Shown here: positions 12,050 to 22,664 of the stretch, one piece after another
How the letters are laid out: every line of letters begins with the position of its first letter
How positions within the stretch are numbered: the first letter of the stretch is position 1
Assembly (NCBI RefSeq): GCF_009730915.1
Contig: NC_052483.1
Span: 1,984,001 to 2,048,000, forward strand
Length of the DNA: 64,000 nucleotides
Source: Dioscorea cayenensis subsp. rotundata
Taxonomy: Eukaryota > Streptophyta > Magnoliopsida > Dioscoreales > Dioscoreaceae
Reading direction: 5' to 3'
Notes under the pieces: generated by a model
What the model was told of the DNA's origin: nothing
Databases searched by the model: none
What the model saw: only the letters and a program-made list of their open reading frames with translations
Position numbers and translations under genes: made by a program

Positions 12050-13282
12050 TCAGCGAAACCCACATAAGGATGAGGCAACCACAACACACTCGACCATTCG
12101 CAGTGTTCTACATTGGTTAGAGACATTTTGGGACGGACACCCAAGAAGGGCATATAACGTGTTTCGAATGGAGCCACACGTATTTAGGGAACTTGCGGCA
12201 TTACTTGAGTCACGCAGCCTACTACGCAGAGAGTCGAATCAGATCTCGCTGAGGAACAATCGGCAATTTTCATGATCGTTGTGGGACATGCAAAGACCAA
12301 ATAGAGTAGCATGCGAGCGCTCCAAAGATAGCTCGAGACCATCGACCGTTATTTCCACATGGTACTTTGTGCTATTACAGTTTGGCTAATGAGATGATCC
12401 AACCGCTCAGTGGAGATGAACCGCTCATCCACGGGTCCGCAATACCCCGCTTTATGGTAACATGAGTGTGTGTTGTATATTTGAAATTGTGTGTCACCAC
12501 TTAAGCAAATTTAAATGCTTGTAGGACGCTCTTGGAGCAATAGATGGAACCCATGTGCCGGTTATTGTTCCCAAAGAAATACAAGAGAGATTTCGTAACA
12601 GGCATGGATGGATTAGTCAAAATGTAATGGCTGTTGTGTCCTTCGATATGCACTTCCAGTTCCTTTGTGCAGGTTGGGAGGGATCGGCAGCAGACATGAG
12701 AGTAATGCAGTCTTGCTTGGACGATAGAAGTTTCTCAATCCCGGAAGGTAATGTTATGGATGAATCAGTCATACATAATACATTTGTAGTTAGTGAACCG
12801 TGCCAAAATCAAAACTTGCATGTGCCTTGTAGGGAAGTATTATCTTGTTGATGCGGGCTATGCCAACACCACAGGCCTTCTTGCACCATACAGGGGAGAG
12901 AGATACCACCTTGCTCAGTTTACTAGTGGCCGGACACAATATCGTAATATGAAGGATAAATTTAACCATAGTCATGCTCGTCTAAGGAATGTTGTCGAGA
13001 GGGCTTTTGGTCTTCTTAAGCGTCGCTTTCAAGATCTTGCGTGTTCCCAAGCACCTTTCTCGATAGAAACGCATACGCGACATTGTCATCGCATGCTGCC
13101 GTAATCCACAATTATTTATGCAAGCACACCATCCGTGATCCCAACTTGGAGCAAGATCAGAACCGTCATGTCGATGAAGGTAGCTATCCGAATGTGGGAA
13201 GACCACATCAAAGCAGTGATGGTGGACGTGGCACAAGTCAGTCAGTCCGAGATAGTATAGCTCGACAATTGTGGTTATCCTA
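12050..13282 (+). pseudogene. PIF/Harbinger DDE transposase, decayed
   Basis: This is the catalytic transposase of the element. An N-terminal part (FWDGHPRRAYNVFRMEPHVF) runs into a frameshift and a stop near 12240-12310. After an apparent intron ending near 12522, the core resumes with ALGAIDGTHVPV (first catalytic Asp), then NVMAVVSFDMHFQFLCAGWE. A second intron is at 12748-12832 (GTAATG...TAG). Then come KYYLVDAGYAN (second Asp) and ARLRNVVERAFGLLKRRF (catalytic Glu). Past 13030 the frame shifts again, with a stop in HLSR; later pieces (AVIHNYLCKHTIRDPN) are in another frame. The catalytic triad survives but the protein cannot be made whole. Confidence 0.88.
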
Positions 13283-13649
13283 ATATGCCGTGTATTCTAT
13301 GTTTTAAAAGTTTTCATTATTAAGAAAGTGCAAAAATTTGTCTTTAATTTTATTTATTTATTTATTTTTGAATTAATAATTATTAATGAAGGTAATAACT
13401 AATAACTAATTTATATATTTTTTAATTATTATATTAAACACATGATAGATATTACCCCAAGAGAAGTGAGGGTATTACGGTCATTTTCTTTATACAATAT
13501 CATTACTTTTCTAGTAAAAAAGGATAAGATAATAACCAAGTATTCACCTTGTTCCCTCCAAAACATATTTGAAAATTTTTGAAATCTAATCCCATATATG
13601 GATATCCCATGTTATCCCATATTGGGATATCCCCCAACCAAACAAAGCC

Positions 13650-14258
13650 ATAGAGCACAATTTATAGTGGTGCCACAAGTGAAAATTACATTTGTAGTTA
13701 TTTCCTTAAAGCCACATAAATTTTTGTAATTTTTATATAAGTTTTTGTGATTGGTTTTTAAGGTTTTTTTAATTTATTTTGTAAATTTCTCTTATGGTCA
13801 TGAACTTTGAATTTAGTCATGTAAAATAATAAAAAATGATATGTAAAAAAAAAATTATTATTTATATATATATATTTAAAATTTAAATTATATGCTTAGG
13901 TCTTTATCACTTTTATCACCGTTGTTGTACTTGATTGAAAAATAGGTTATCATAAAATTACAGGCTCAAAAAGCAATATAATGGCCAGTAGTTTCAATTT
14001 CTATTTATACCCAGTCTTGATTTCCTCAATTTATTTTGTGATTGTGTTTTGATTTTCTCAATTTGCTTTATGATTAAGAAAAATATGATTATCATTTTGA
14101 ATTTATAGAGTTTGAAATTAATATAAATTAAATGACTCTAGTTTGATCTATGTCATTGCTTATTTAAGCAGTTTCACTGTTGTTGCATTTACATTTTTCA
14201 TGTTTTTTTTAATATTTTAATCACTATTAATGATAAGTTCACTTTATGATAAAAAAAC
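13650..14258. other. Displaced ancestral 5' flank of CYP81 copy 1
   Basis: It resumes ATAGAGCACAATTTATAG and aligns with 39388 onward upstream of CYP81 copy 2. No gene is seen. The last ~185 bases (from about 14067) recur just after the Mutator-like element (15972-16140), a short tandem duplication. TAAAAAAAC at 14250-14258 is the left target duplication of that element. Confidence 0.8.
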
Positions 14259-14495
14259 GTGGAAATTGTCAAAAACACCTTGTAAGTTTGCAATATTGCC
14301 AAAAACACCCCGTTAGTTTTGCACTCCTCAAAAACCCCTTCCTTTTGAATACAATGATTTTTTAAACCCCCCAAACATCTAATAGTGATTGATAGAGTTA
14401 ATTTGGAATTTTTTGGACGAAATTGTCCCTTGCGTGGGAAGTTATGGCAAGTGTGACAGGGTTTGACTATAATGCCCTTGGGTACAATGAGTTTC

Positions 14496-14748
14496 TATTT
14501 GAAAATGAAGCTTCTATTTAAAATATGAGGTATGAGGTTCTGTTTAAAAAATGAGTTTCCTGTTTAAAAAATGAGTTTTCTATTTAAAAAAATGAGTTTT
14601 TTGTTTAAAAAATTGAGTTTTCTGTTTAAGAAAAGAGGTTTCTGTTTAAAAAAATGAGGTCTCTGTTTAAGAAATGAGTTTTCTGTTTAAGAAATGAGGG
14701 TTTTGTTTAAAAAAATGAGGTCTCTGTTTAAGAAATGAGTTTTTTGTG
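14496..14748 (+). repeat. Minisatellite, about 20-bp unit, left array
   Basis: About a dozen imperfect direct copies of a unit close to TTCTGTTTAAAAAATGAG, with GTTTAAG/GTTTAAA variants. The array lies inside the left end of the Mutator-like element. Confidence 0.85.
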
Positions 14749-14843
14749 GTGTATTTATCACCCCCAAAATCTCTTTATTGCAGTTGGACTGGGCCAGTGA
14801 GACAAAGCATGCGGCTCACAATCACAGTCACGTTGCATGAAAA

Positions 14844-15355
14844 ATGGGATTTCATGTTCAGAGAAAAAGGTGCAACCTTTCGATGCCTTCGCTCGACGAC
14901 GAGGAGCATGCGGTCTTCCCCGAGGTCAACGACGAAGAAGATGAAAGAGATGAGGTCGACGACAGGGAAGACGATGAAGACGAAGACGAAGACGGCGAGA
15001 TCGAACCCTCATCGGCGCCGCTTCCTCCCTCCGTTCCTGTCACCGACTTAGGCACCATGGATCCAAACCCCGGAATGATCCCTAACCCTAACCCTATTGC
15101 TATCCATGTTGCGGTCTCCGCAATCGAGAATGGTTCCGTTCAAGTTCAGCCCCGTCTTATCCGACGTCGCCACCGAAGACCTCACCACTCCGACCGCCGA
15201 GGAACGTCGCCAACCGGATCGCCAACGCCGATAAAGATTTCTCCTTTAAGACCCCAGCATGAGCGAGGCACCTTCGAGATCGCTCGCCGGATCCGGAGCT
15301 CGAGCACTCAGCGTTCAGCGAGATCGGCGACGATGAGATACTCAATGTCCCTACT
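14844..15355 (+). pseudogene. Captured GC-rich gene fragment inside the Mutator-like element
   Basis: This stretch is strikingly richer in G+C and CpG than everything around it. Its open frame carries an acidic run (DDREDDEDEDEDGE), a proline-rich linker and an arginine-rich part. Another frame reads NVANRIANADKDFSFKTPA and DPELEHSAFSEIGDDE, which looks more like genuine protein, so frameshifts are likely. I do not recognise the parent gene. The base composition and its place between transposon ends suggest transduplication of host exons. A functional product is doubtful. Confidence 0.55.
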
Positions 15356-15359
15356 CAAT

Positions 15360-15780
15360 GAGGGTCTCTGTTTAAAAAAATAAGCTCTCGTTTAAAAAAA
15401 TGAGTTCTCTGTTTAAAAAATGAGTTCTCTGTTTATATGCTTGTTTGTCTTTGTTTAACTACCGATGTTTCTGTTTAATATATTGCGTTTACGTTTAAAA
15501 AAGTGCTTAAATATCGTTGTTTCTATTTAAATATGTACGAGTGGCCAAGATTAATTGGTTTTATATCCAGGATTAATTTATCATGTAAATATTTGTTTTT
15601 CTGTTTAAATATTAATGTTTTTGTTTAAAAAATGAGTTTTATGTTTAAAAAAATGATGTTTCTGTTTAAGAAATGAGTTTTCTGTTTAAGAAATGAGGTT
15701 TCTGTTTAAGAAATGAACTCTCTGTTTAAGAAATGAGTTCTCTGTTTAAAAAAATGAGCTCTTTGTTTAAGAAATGAGTA
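15360..15780 (+). repeat. Minisatellite, about 20-bp unit, right array
   Basis: It has the same TTCTGTTTAAGAAATGAG-type unit and the same orientation as the left array, with a degenerate middle (15440-15640) and a clean end (15650-15780). The two arrays bracket the GC-rich insert as direct repeats. Confidence 0.85.
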
Positions 15781-15971
15781 CATGCAAAAACGAATGCAAA
15801 AAAGAATGAAAAAAATGTATGCAAAAAGATTTAAGGGCAATGATGGAATTTCATAATGCAGGGGGTAAAAAGGAAGTGAAACAATAAAGGAAGGGTTGTC
15901 TGAGGTATGCAAAACTCACAGGGGCTGTTTGGGAAGTTTTGAAATTATCGAGAATAAACAGTAATTTTCCC

Positions 15972-16832
15972 AAAAAAAACTTATGGATATCATATTGAAT
16001 CTATAGAGTTTGAAATTAATATAAACTAAATGACTCTAGTTCGATCTGTGTCATTGCTTATTTAAACGGTTTCACTGTTGTTTTATTTATATTTTTCATG
16101 TTTTTTTTAATATTTTAATCACCATTAATGATAAGTTTTGGTTTATATATGCGTATATATTCTTTATTTTATTATAGTTATAATTTTTCCTATTTTATCA
16201 AATAATAATAATGACCACGACGACAATAATAGTAGGCTATTTCAAACCTGATATTAGAAGTTGTTGGCAAGTGGTACATGCATGTCACCTCCACTTTTCC
16301 AATCCACGCAAGCAGTGATCTAATAAGATTGGAATTGTTGAGTATAATTGCTTTTATTTAATTGATCTTATGTAAGATAGAGGTCCATGAATAATTTTTA
16401 GTTTAAATCTTGTTAATTGCTTTCATTTTTAATTATCGGCGGAGTTGGAAGCCCCGGATAAATCAGGATCAAGGAAATATAATTATTTTTTGTTTAAACA
16501 TGCATGGTTGTCATATCAGGAATAAGTCAGTATCACTTTGGTTTAGGTCTAATTTGAAATAGAAATCCTGTATTATAATCTGTTTGTGGTATCACGGGAA
16601 TTAAATAATGTTTAAGCTTGTAGGTGCTTAATAGAACTTAAAATAATTTTCCAATCTCATACGTATATTTATGTGGACAATGACATATATTTATGTGGGC
16701 AATGGTTGTATTAGGATTAATCTAATATTCACGGGAATTTAAATTTAAATTAGAGGATGTGTTATTCCCATGTTTGGAATAAAACTTAAAAATTATTTTC
16801 AAAAATCATTTATTTTTGATTAGTGTACAATA

Positions 16833-16835
<3 letters not shown>
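15972..16835. other. Ancestral 5' flank of CYP81 copy 1, continued
   Basis: The first ~170 bases duplicate 14067-14258. The rest aligns with 39930-40035 and 40773-41370 upstream of CYP81 copy 2, for example GATATTAGAAGTTG and CTAATAAGATTGGAATTG. No gene is seen. Confidence 0.8.

Positions 16836-16887
<52 letters not shown>
16836..16887. repeat. (AT)n microsatellite
   Basis: About 26 uninterrupted AT units directly abut the start of the LTR remnant, a likely slippage-prone site. Confidence 0.97.
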
Positions 16888-16889
<2 letters not shown>

Positions 16890-17068
16890 TATCAATTTAT
16901 ATACTCATTTGACATGAATTAGAGTTATATTGTGGAATTCGATACTAAATATGTGTGTTTTGAATTCTCAAGCTTAGAACACCAGTTCAAGACGAGAGAT
17001 AGCCAAAAGAAGCATTTCATACATCAAATGATGAAGTTGGATCTCTCTCGGCATTATTTGAATAACAA

Positions 17069-18826
17069 TGATAGGGACGCAAATGTACGTGCCGATCACG
17101 TAATAAAATGTGCGTAGAGTGTTGGTCCACAGGGAAGAAGGTGAGCACTAGTGATGAGATCCGCAAGCGCACGGGTCGTCAAATAATAAATCTTTCGCAC
17201 AAGCACGAGAGGGTCGTATTCCTTAGGGTCCCAAGAGCTGCTATTACTACCGCCTAGACGACACTGTCTAGTATAATAAAAATAGGTTTAAAACAAAATA
17301 AGAAAATGGACTAAGGCACACCACATAAGTACATTAAGGAAGTAATTAATAATGAAAGAGCGAGGTCCCCGGGGCGAGGATCCCTTCGGGACTACTAAAG
17401 TTAGAAGATGTTAGAATTACAAAGACAGTGGTGGTTTTGGGCCAAGAGACATCAAAAAGTAGGTTACCCGATGGTCACGGCAATAACCCCTAATCCCATA
17501 CAAGTATTAGTTTGGGTCCAAATCCTCCTATGATTGTATTACAACCAAGGGAAATCTCTAATTAGAGTCAAACTCAATATCTATGTTCATCCCTAATGGT
17601 TGGAGGGGTACGAAATACCCGATGTCATGGTGTATTCATATATAAATCCCTTCCAAGCTAAGTGTATCTAGTACAAGGGCGATGGTCACTCAACGTACCA
17701 AATACAACCTAGAAGTTTAACCATAGAGTTCTCATGCAATCTAACACATCAATGAACACAAAGCTTGAACCACAAATCAAACCAAATACAGTAAAAGTAA
17801 ATTACAACATCCATACAAGCAAGTTCATCCCAAGACTCACCGGCATCCGGGTGACCTTGGGATTCTAGTTCAAAATGAATAATATATAAATCTCAAGATA
17901 CATATAAAACATGAACAAAACCAAAGAAACTGCCTTGAAATGTTGACTAGAAGGTGGTGATGAGAGCTTGTCGAACCACGCCAGCAAGCTCCTTGATAGC
18001 AACCTTCTTCTCCCCCTTGATCTTGCTCCATCAGATACGCCTTCTCTAGCTCCTTGAAGCCCTAGAAGATGATGGTGGAGAGAGGGTGGCCAAAGACCCC
18101 TTCAAGGATGCCCTAACCCTTCTTCTAAAGTGCTTTCGGGATGGCTTCGTGGTTTAGTTTACGGACGTGAAGATGCCCGTAAGAGTCTCGGGTTTTTGCC
18201 GAAATTTTCGTAAAGTGCTACAGTAGAACTGATATAGTACTATTGCTACAGTAAACTACAAATTCATTAGCCGGTTTACTGCCATCTTCACGGCCGTTAG
18301 TTTGCCTGTTAATAAAACTAGAGACTTAATTCATAAATTCTTCATCCAGTTGTGCTACAGTGCTTACTACAATATCTGAGGCCGTAAAATGCCGTTTTGG
18401 TGTAGATTTCTTCCCGAATACGTTGTTGGGCTCACCTAGGTTTCTTCTAAGTCTATAACACAACTAGAGATGATTAAACCACACAAACGGCACCGATTCA
18501 TCCAAATACCCATTAATATTCACAAACATATACATATAAAATACATACATTTAGGCGCTTATCAACTAGTAATGACTCTAAATCTAAAAATTAGCTTAAA
18601 AGATTATGTGATGTGTGTGAGAACAAAAGCGAGTGAAAACAAGAAAATACGGGAGGTAATAGGAAAGAAATCAAGAAAAAAAGTGATGTTTGGGCATAGC
18701 ATCTCTCTAGGGTTATAAGGCATAGAACAATGGTTGTCTAAGCATGCAATCCTATTTGAAGCAAAAGGTTTCTAGAAATATACAAAACCCTGATATGAAA
18801 TATATGAACATTGTACACTCATAAAA
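17069..18826 (-). mobile_element. Family A LTR, minus strand, inserted in a family A LTR
   Basis: It starts with TGATAGGGACGCAAATG (reverse complement of the family end) and runs to ATGAACATTGTACACTCAT (reverse complement of the family start). It is shorter than the family length, so internally deleted. A family B solo LTR is nested in it at 17152-18564. Confidence 0.72.
17152..18564 (-). mobile_element. Family B solo LTR with 5-bp target duplication ACTAG
   Basis: It has TG...CA ends (TGATGAGATCCGCAAG at left, GGCGCTTATCA at right) and ACTAG at both 17147-17151 and 18565-18569. Length is 1413 bp. No internal sequence or second LTR is present, so it is a solo LTR left by LTR-LTR recombination. 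Its start (TGATAAGCGCCTAAATG, read on the minus strand) resembles that of family C. Confidence 0.9.
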
Positions 18827-18845
18827 GGTTAAGAAAAAATTGGGG

Positions 18846-19214
18846 GGCTTACGGGTAGTTTACGACTGTAAGTAGATTCCAGTGAACCTTGCAGGCATGC
18901 TTATGCCCGTAAGGAGGGATTCAGAGCCAAATCAGAGAACTTTATGAGCAAGGCTCACACTCGTAGGGATCATCTAGAGGAGTTTACGACCACGGCAAAT
19001 GCCTGTAAGGTTAGTTACAAGAAGCAACATAGTGAAGTTTAAAGTCTAGCGCTTACGGTCGTAATTAAGCTAGACCGTAACACAAACAAAAGACCTTACG
19101 GACGTGATTTATGGCCGTAAGTGGGCCTATAAGGCTCCTAACTATCTTCTATAGCTCTCTTACGGCCACGTCCTTACGCCCGTAAGTAGCCCGTATATAG
19201 TTGGGTATAAATAG
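18846..19214 (+). promoter_or_regulatory. LTR U3 region: clustered TTACGG/CCGTAA inverted motifs ahead of a TATA box
   Basis: Many copies of TTACGG and CCGTAAG, often as facing pairs (for example CTTACGCCCGTAAG near 19172), crowd the ~350 bases before TATAAATAG at 19206-19214. The same order recurs in the family A LTRs at 27840-28220 (minus), 31740-32025 and 50640-51020. This marks the U3 promoter of the family. Confidence 0.65.
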
Positions 19215-20346
19215 ACCTGATGAGGATTTTTAGAGCATTCTTATCTTTTCTTTTGGGTGATTTTTGGAAGCGAACTTAGGGAACAAGGTAGATGAATCTC
19301 CAGTGCTAAAGGAGCTATTTGAAAGGAGATTTAGATCCACATTCAAGGAGATTGGAGGCCGTAGCCGTCAAGCTCATCTTGGCAGCGTGCGTGGAAGCTT
19401 CCCTTGTGCTTCTCTATCAATTCTTTATCGGCACGATTAAGAAGGGGGTATTCATGGATTTCATATTTCCTCCTATTATTTGTATTTTGGATGCTTGCTT
19501 CCATTAATTGAGGGTTAATTTGTAGATGTTTGGGTATAGTTGAACTCTAGGGATTATACTTTTGACATTGGTTGTTGGATCTTTAATGCTTTAATTGTTT
19601 TCCTAATAGCAATCATTTCAATTTGAGCCTAATTGTGTGATTTAATGCTTGGTTGCTAACGAGGCAAAAGCCCTAGCTATCATGTTTGTTATTACTACGT
19701 GACGAGAAAAAATTCTCACCTATTATAGACTTGACGTAATTCAAGAGGATAGTGAATATACCTCTGGTTAGGGTACTTTAGGGACTTTGTCTCCCGCAAT
19801 CCTTCCGAGTGTTAGTGATAATCTCTATGCTCTTTGCAATCATGTGGAGTGGATTTTAGGAGAAGCCATATTTATGCTCTGTATTCGGATTAGGGATAAT
19901 CTCTCTCTTTGAGGGAGATTCTCTATTTAAGAGATTGTCATTAGCCCACAATAAGGTTTCATAGAGTGTTAATGCGATTGCGTGGATGTCTGTATCAGCT
20001 CTGCATCTATTCAGTTACTCTTCGTCTGAAAAATCCGGGTTTAGTATAATTCTAAAACCTTTTGGTTTAAATAGGATTGCATGTTTAGGCAACCTTGGTC
20101 CTGTACTTCATAATCCTAGAGGGATGCTATGCCCATACATCGCTTTCTTCCTTGACTTTTCTTCTATTATTTCCCATATCTTCTTATATTTGCTTGCTTT
20201 TGTTTACACACACAACATTCGATTATTTAGGCTTTTTTTTTTTGTTTAGAGTTATTACAAGTATTCACTTCCTTCCTTGTGGGGTGACACTTTGCACTTA
20301 CGTACACTTTATTACGCGATCGGCACGTACACTTGCGTCTCTATCG

Positions 20347-20833
20347 ATTCTCATATACACATGATTCTGATAACTAATAGCTTTGTATATTACCATCAAA
20401 GGTTGGGTATACAAAATTCCTATGTGTTATAACCATGTTTAATATTATTAACATAATCCTAGAAATATTTTTTTAAATCACACAAGAAAATGAAGTATTT
20501 CTAAGTTTATTAATTATTTCTAAAAGCCTACATTCTTAGAAATTCATATTCCTATAGTAATATTTTAGATCTTATGCTAAATGCTCTCTAAGAAGAAGTA
20601 ACCTTTGGCCTTTTCATGTATTTTTTGAGAAATTACATCCAAATAAAAAGTGTTTTTTTTTTTTTTTTGCTTAAAGGAAAGTTAGTTACATGTGACAACA
20701 CACTTTTCATCTTAATGATACTGAAAATTTTTTTTATTTAACTTCTTCAAATTTAAATTAATTATAAATAAAATATTTAGCTTTTTTTTATAAACATAAA
20801 TCTCATTTTCATATATATATATATATATTATAT
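20347..20833. other. Far end of the duplicated CYP81 5' flank
   Basis: About 20360-20660 aligns with 41900-42195 (shared blocks TGTGTTATAACCATGTTTAA and AACCTTTGGC). It contains poly-T at 20651-20669 and ends in a short AT run. No gene is seen. Confidence 0.75.
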
Positions 20834-21043
20834 TGATAGGGACGTAAGAGTATGTGCCGATTGTGTCATAAAGTGCATAAAAGTGGGGTATCGGTTCATA
20901 GAAAAAATTGAAAATACTAGTACTAATTACTATCCCGAAGGTTAGCCTAACAAAAAATAGTGGTGTGTGTGAACAAACTAAAGAGAAAAAAGTATGAAAC
21001 AAAATGAGTAGAGAAATCAGGAGAAGAAGTGATGCTCGGGTAT

Positions 21044-22568
21044 TGATAAGTGTCTAAATGTACGTATTTGAGTGTATGTATTTGTTACCTCTAGCATGTA
21101 TTTTCATTAGAATTGATGCCCGTTTTGTGCTTAATCGTGTGTTATTTGCTTTGCAAGGCACGGGAACACCATGGATGACACGAGGATATGATTCGGGTAA
21201 AAAAGAGAAGAAAACCAGGTCACGGTACTGTAGCTGGAGCACTGTAGTCGTGGCACTATAGCATAGACACTGTAGCTGTCACTGTACTTGTCACTGTAGC
21301 ACATGGAGAGTTTCAAGTCAGGATTTGGATCATGGCATACGGCCTCAATGCTGCCCGGTATAGAGCCCGGGATGATCACTGTAGCTATAATAGAAGATAT
21401 TTACTTGATGGAGTTTGCCTACCCCAAATAGTGTCAATGTTGAGCTCCATAGCGAGTGGTATAGCACTCGGGATGGAGGCAATGGGGAGTGGTATAGCAC
21501 TCGGGATAGAGGCCACGAAGGGGGTATGATGAGTGGTATATAGAGGGATTTTGGAGAAAGATTGGGGACTTTTTGGCTGGACTTCTTGGAGACTCTAGGG
21601 CAAACTTTTGGAGGGTTTTTGGCAGCCATTACTTGGAGGAAGGAGAGAAACGAAGACACCATTATTTGGGAGAGTTTGGCTTGAAGCTTGGGAAGATCAA
21701 GGGCTTGAACTTAAAGGGGAAGCCTCATCATCAAAGGAGGAGAAGCATTCGGCATCTCTAGGGCTGGAAGAAGCATCATTCGGCCGGCATTCTCTCTCCT
21801 CTTCATCATTCGGACTAGGGAGTGTCATTTATGCATTTACTTCTTGCTTTTGTTGTGTTTGAGATACTTATTTGTATGATGGCACACTAGACCCCCAAGG
21901 CCGCCGGATGTAGGTGAACCTTGGGGGGTTCATCTTGTATTTTGGATGCTACATTTATATTTGATATGCAATGGTGTGATTTATGATTTGGCTCATTGTG
22001 TTTCATGCCTAGAACTATTATGTGGAGAAATCCTTAGTTCTTGTTTGAGTTGTACATGTAGACTAAGGAGAGATCCTTGTCATCAACAAATACCCCTATT
22101 AGCTCATTACTTAAGTTAAGTGTGTCCTCGTTGCGTGATCTCCAATCACTTAATGCAATCGTAGGAATATGACTAAGGAGAGATCCTTGTCATCATTTGT
22201 ATGGGATTAGGGTTTAGCCGCCGAGAAATTGGGGTTGAACTATTGTTGAGGTCCGTCGGTCTAAATCACCCGTGCCATGTATTTTCATGCATCCTTATAT
22301 CTTGATGACCCTTCTTGGGAATCCTCATCCCTAGGCCTATTCTTATCATCATTGCTCTTGTGATTTTCTTGCTTGACTTGGAGTTGTTACACTTGTGTTT
22401 TATTTACAATCTTGCTTGTATTAGATTAGTATACCATGCTTGAATTGTAAGGTTAGAAAATGAGTGATGGAGGAGTAATAGGAGCTCCTTAACCCCGTGG
22501 AATACGATCCTTGGGCTTTTGCTCAAGGTATTACTTGGCGACCCCGTACACTTGCGGGTAATCAATCA
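21044..22568 (+). mobile_element. Family C solo LTR with 5-bp target duplication GGTAT
   Basis: It begins TGATAAGTGTCTAAATG and ends CGGGTAATCAATCA, flanked on both sides by GGTAT (21039-21043 and 22569-22573). Length is 1525 bp. Several short CACTGTAG-type repeats occur at 21230-21390. No coding capacity is evident and the internal region is gone. Confidence 0.92.
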
Positions 22569-22664
22569 GGTATAACATCCCTCTAAGGTTTTGTTAAGTT
22601 CAAGACTTAAAGGTTATTTAATCGTGCAATCTTATTTAAATTAAGAGATTTCTTAAAGTATACT

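Larger units (their letters stand above)
7299..13649 (+). mobile_element. PIF/Harbinger DNA transposon, 6351 bp, with TIRs and 3-bp target duplication
   Basis: The left end GGCACTGTTTGGTTG and the reverse complement of the right end, GGCTTTGTTTGGTTG, match at 13 of 15 bases. ATA flanks both sides (7296-7298 and 13650-13652) as a 3-bp duplication. The interior carries the two PIF-type genes on the plus strand: a Myb/SANT-like protein and a DDE transposase. CYP81 copy 2 has the uninterrupted sequence at 39371-39400 (GACATATATATAGAGCAC), an empty site that fixes both borders. The transposase is broken, so the element cannot now move itself. Confidence 0.92.
14259..15971. mobile_element. Mutator-like element (Pack-MULE candidate), 1713 bp
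   Basis: The flanking 9-mers TAAAAAAAC (14250-14258) and AAAAAAAAC (15972-15980) match at 8 of 9 bases, the Mutator duplication length. Degenerate long terminal inverted repeats are readable: both ends inward carry a (T)GGAAA(A)TT start, an AAACACCCC/AAACAGCCCC block, a GTTTTGCA..CCTCA block and a CCTTCCTTT block. No transposase is present. The interior is a GC-rich, gene-like stretch with A+T-rich minisatellite on both sides, the layout expected of a Pack-MULE that captured host gene sequence. Confidence 0.72.
16888..20346 (+). mobile_element. Family A LTR, plus strand, split by an inverted family A LTR
   Basis: Family A is the long LTR seen repeatedly in this window; it starts near TGATGAGTGTATAATG and ends CACTTGCGTCCCTATCA. 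Here its 5' part (about 16888-17068, with GGAATTCGATACTAAAT) and 3' part (about 18830-20346, ending GTACACTTGCGTCTCTAT) flank another insertion. CYP81 copy 2's flank lacks it: the homologous sequence runs through near 41870-41930. It therefore entered after the duplication or was lost from copy 2. No internal domain remains. Confidence 0.75.

Noticed and set aside
17152..18564. A protein-coding locus suggested by GC-richer patches such as 17990-18130
   Set aside because: The patches lie inside a solo LTR with clean target duplication and have no sustained open frame.
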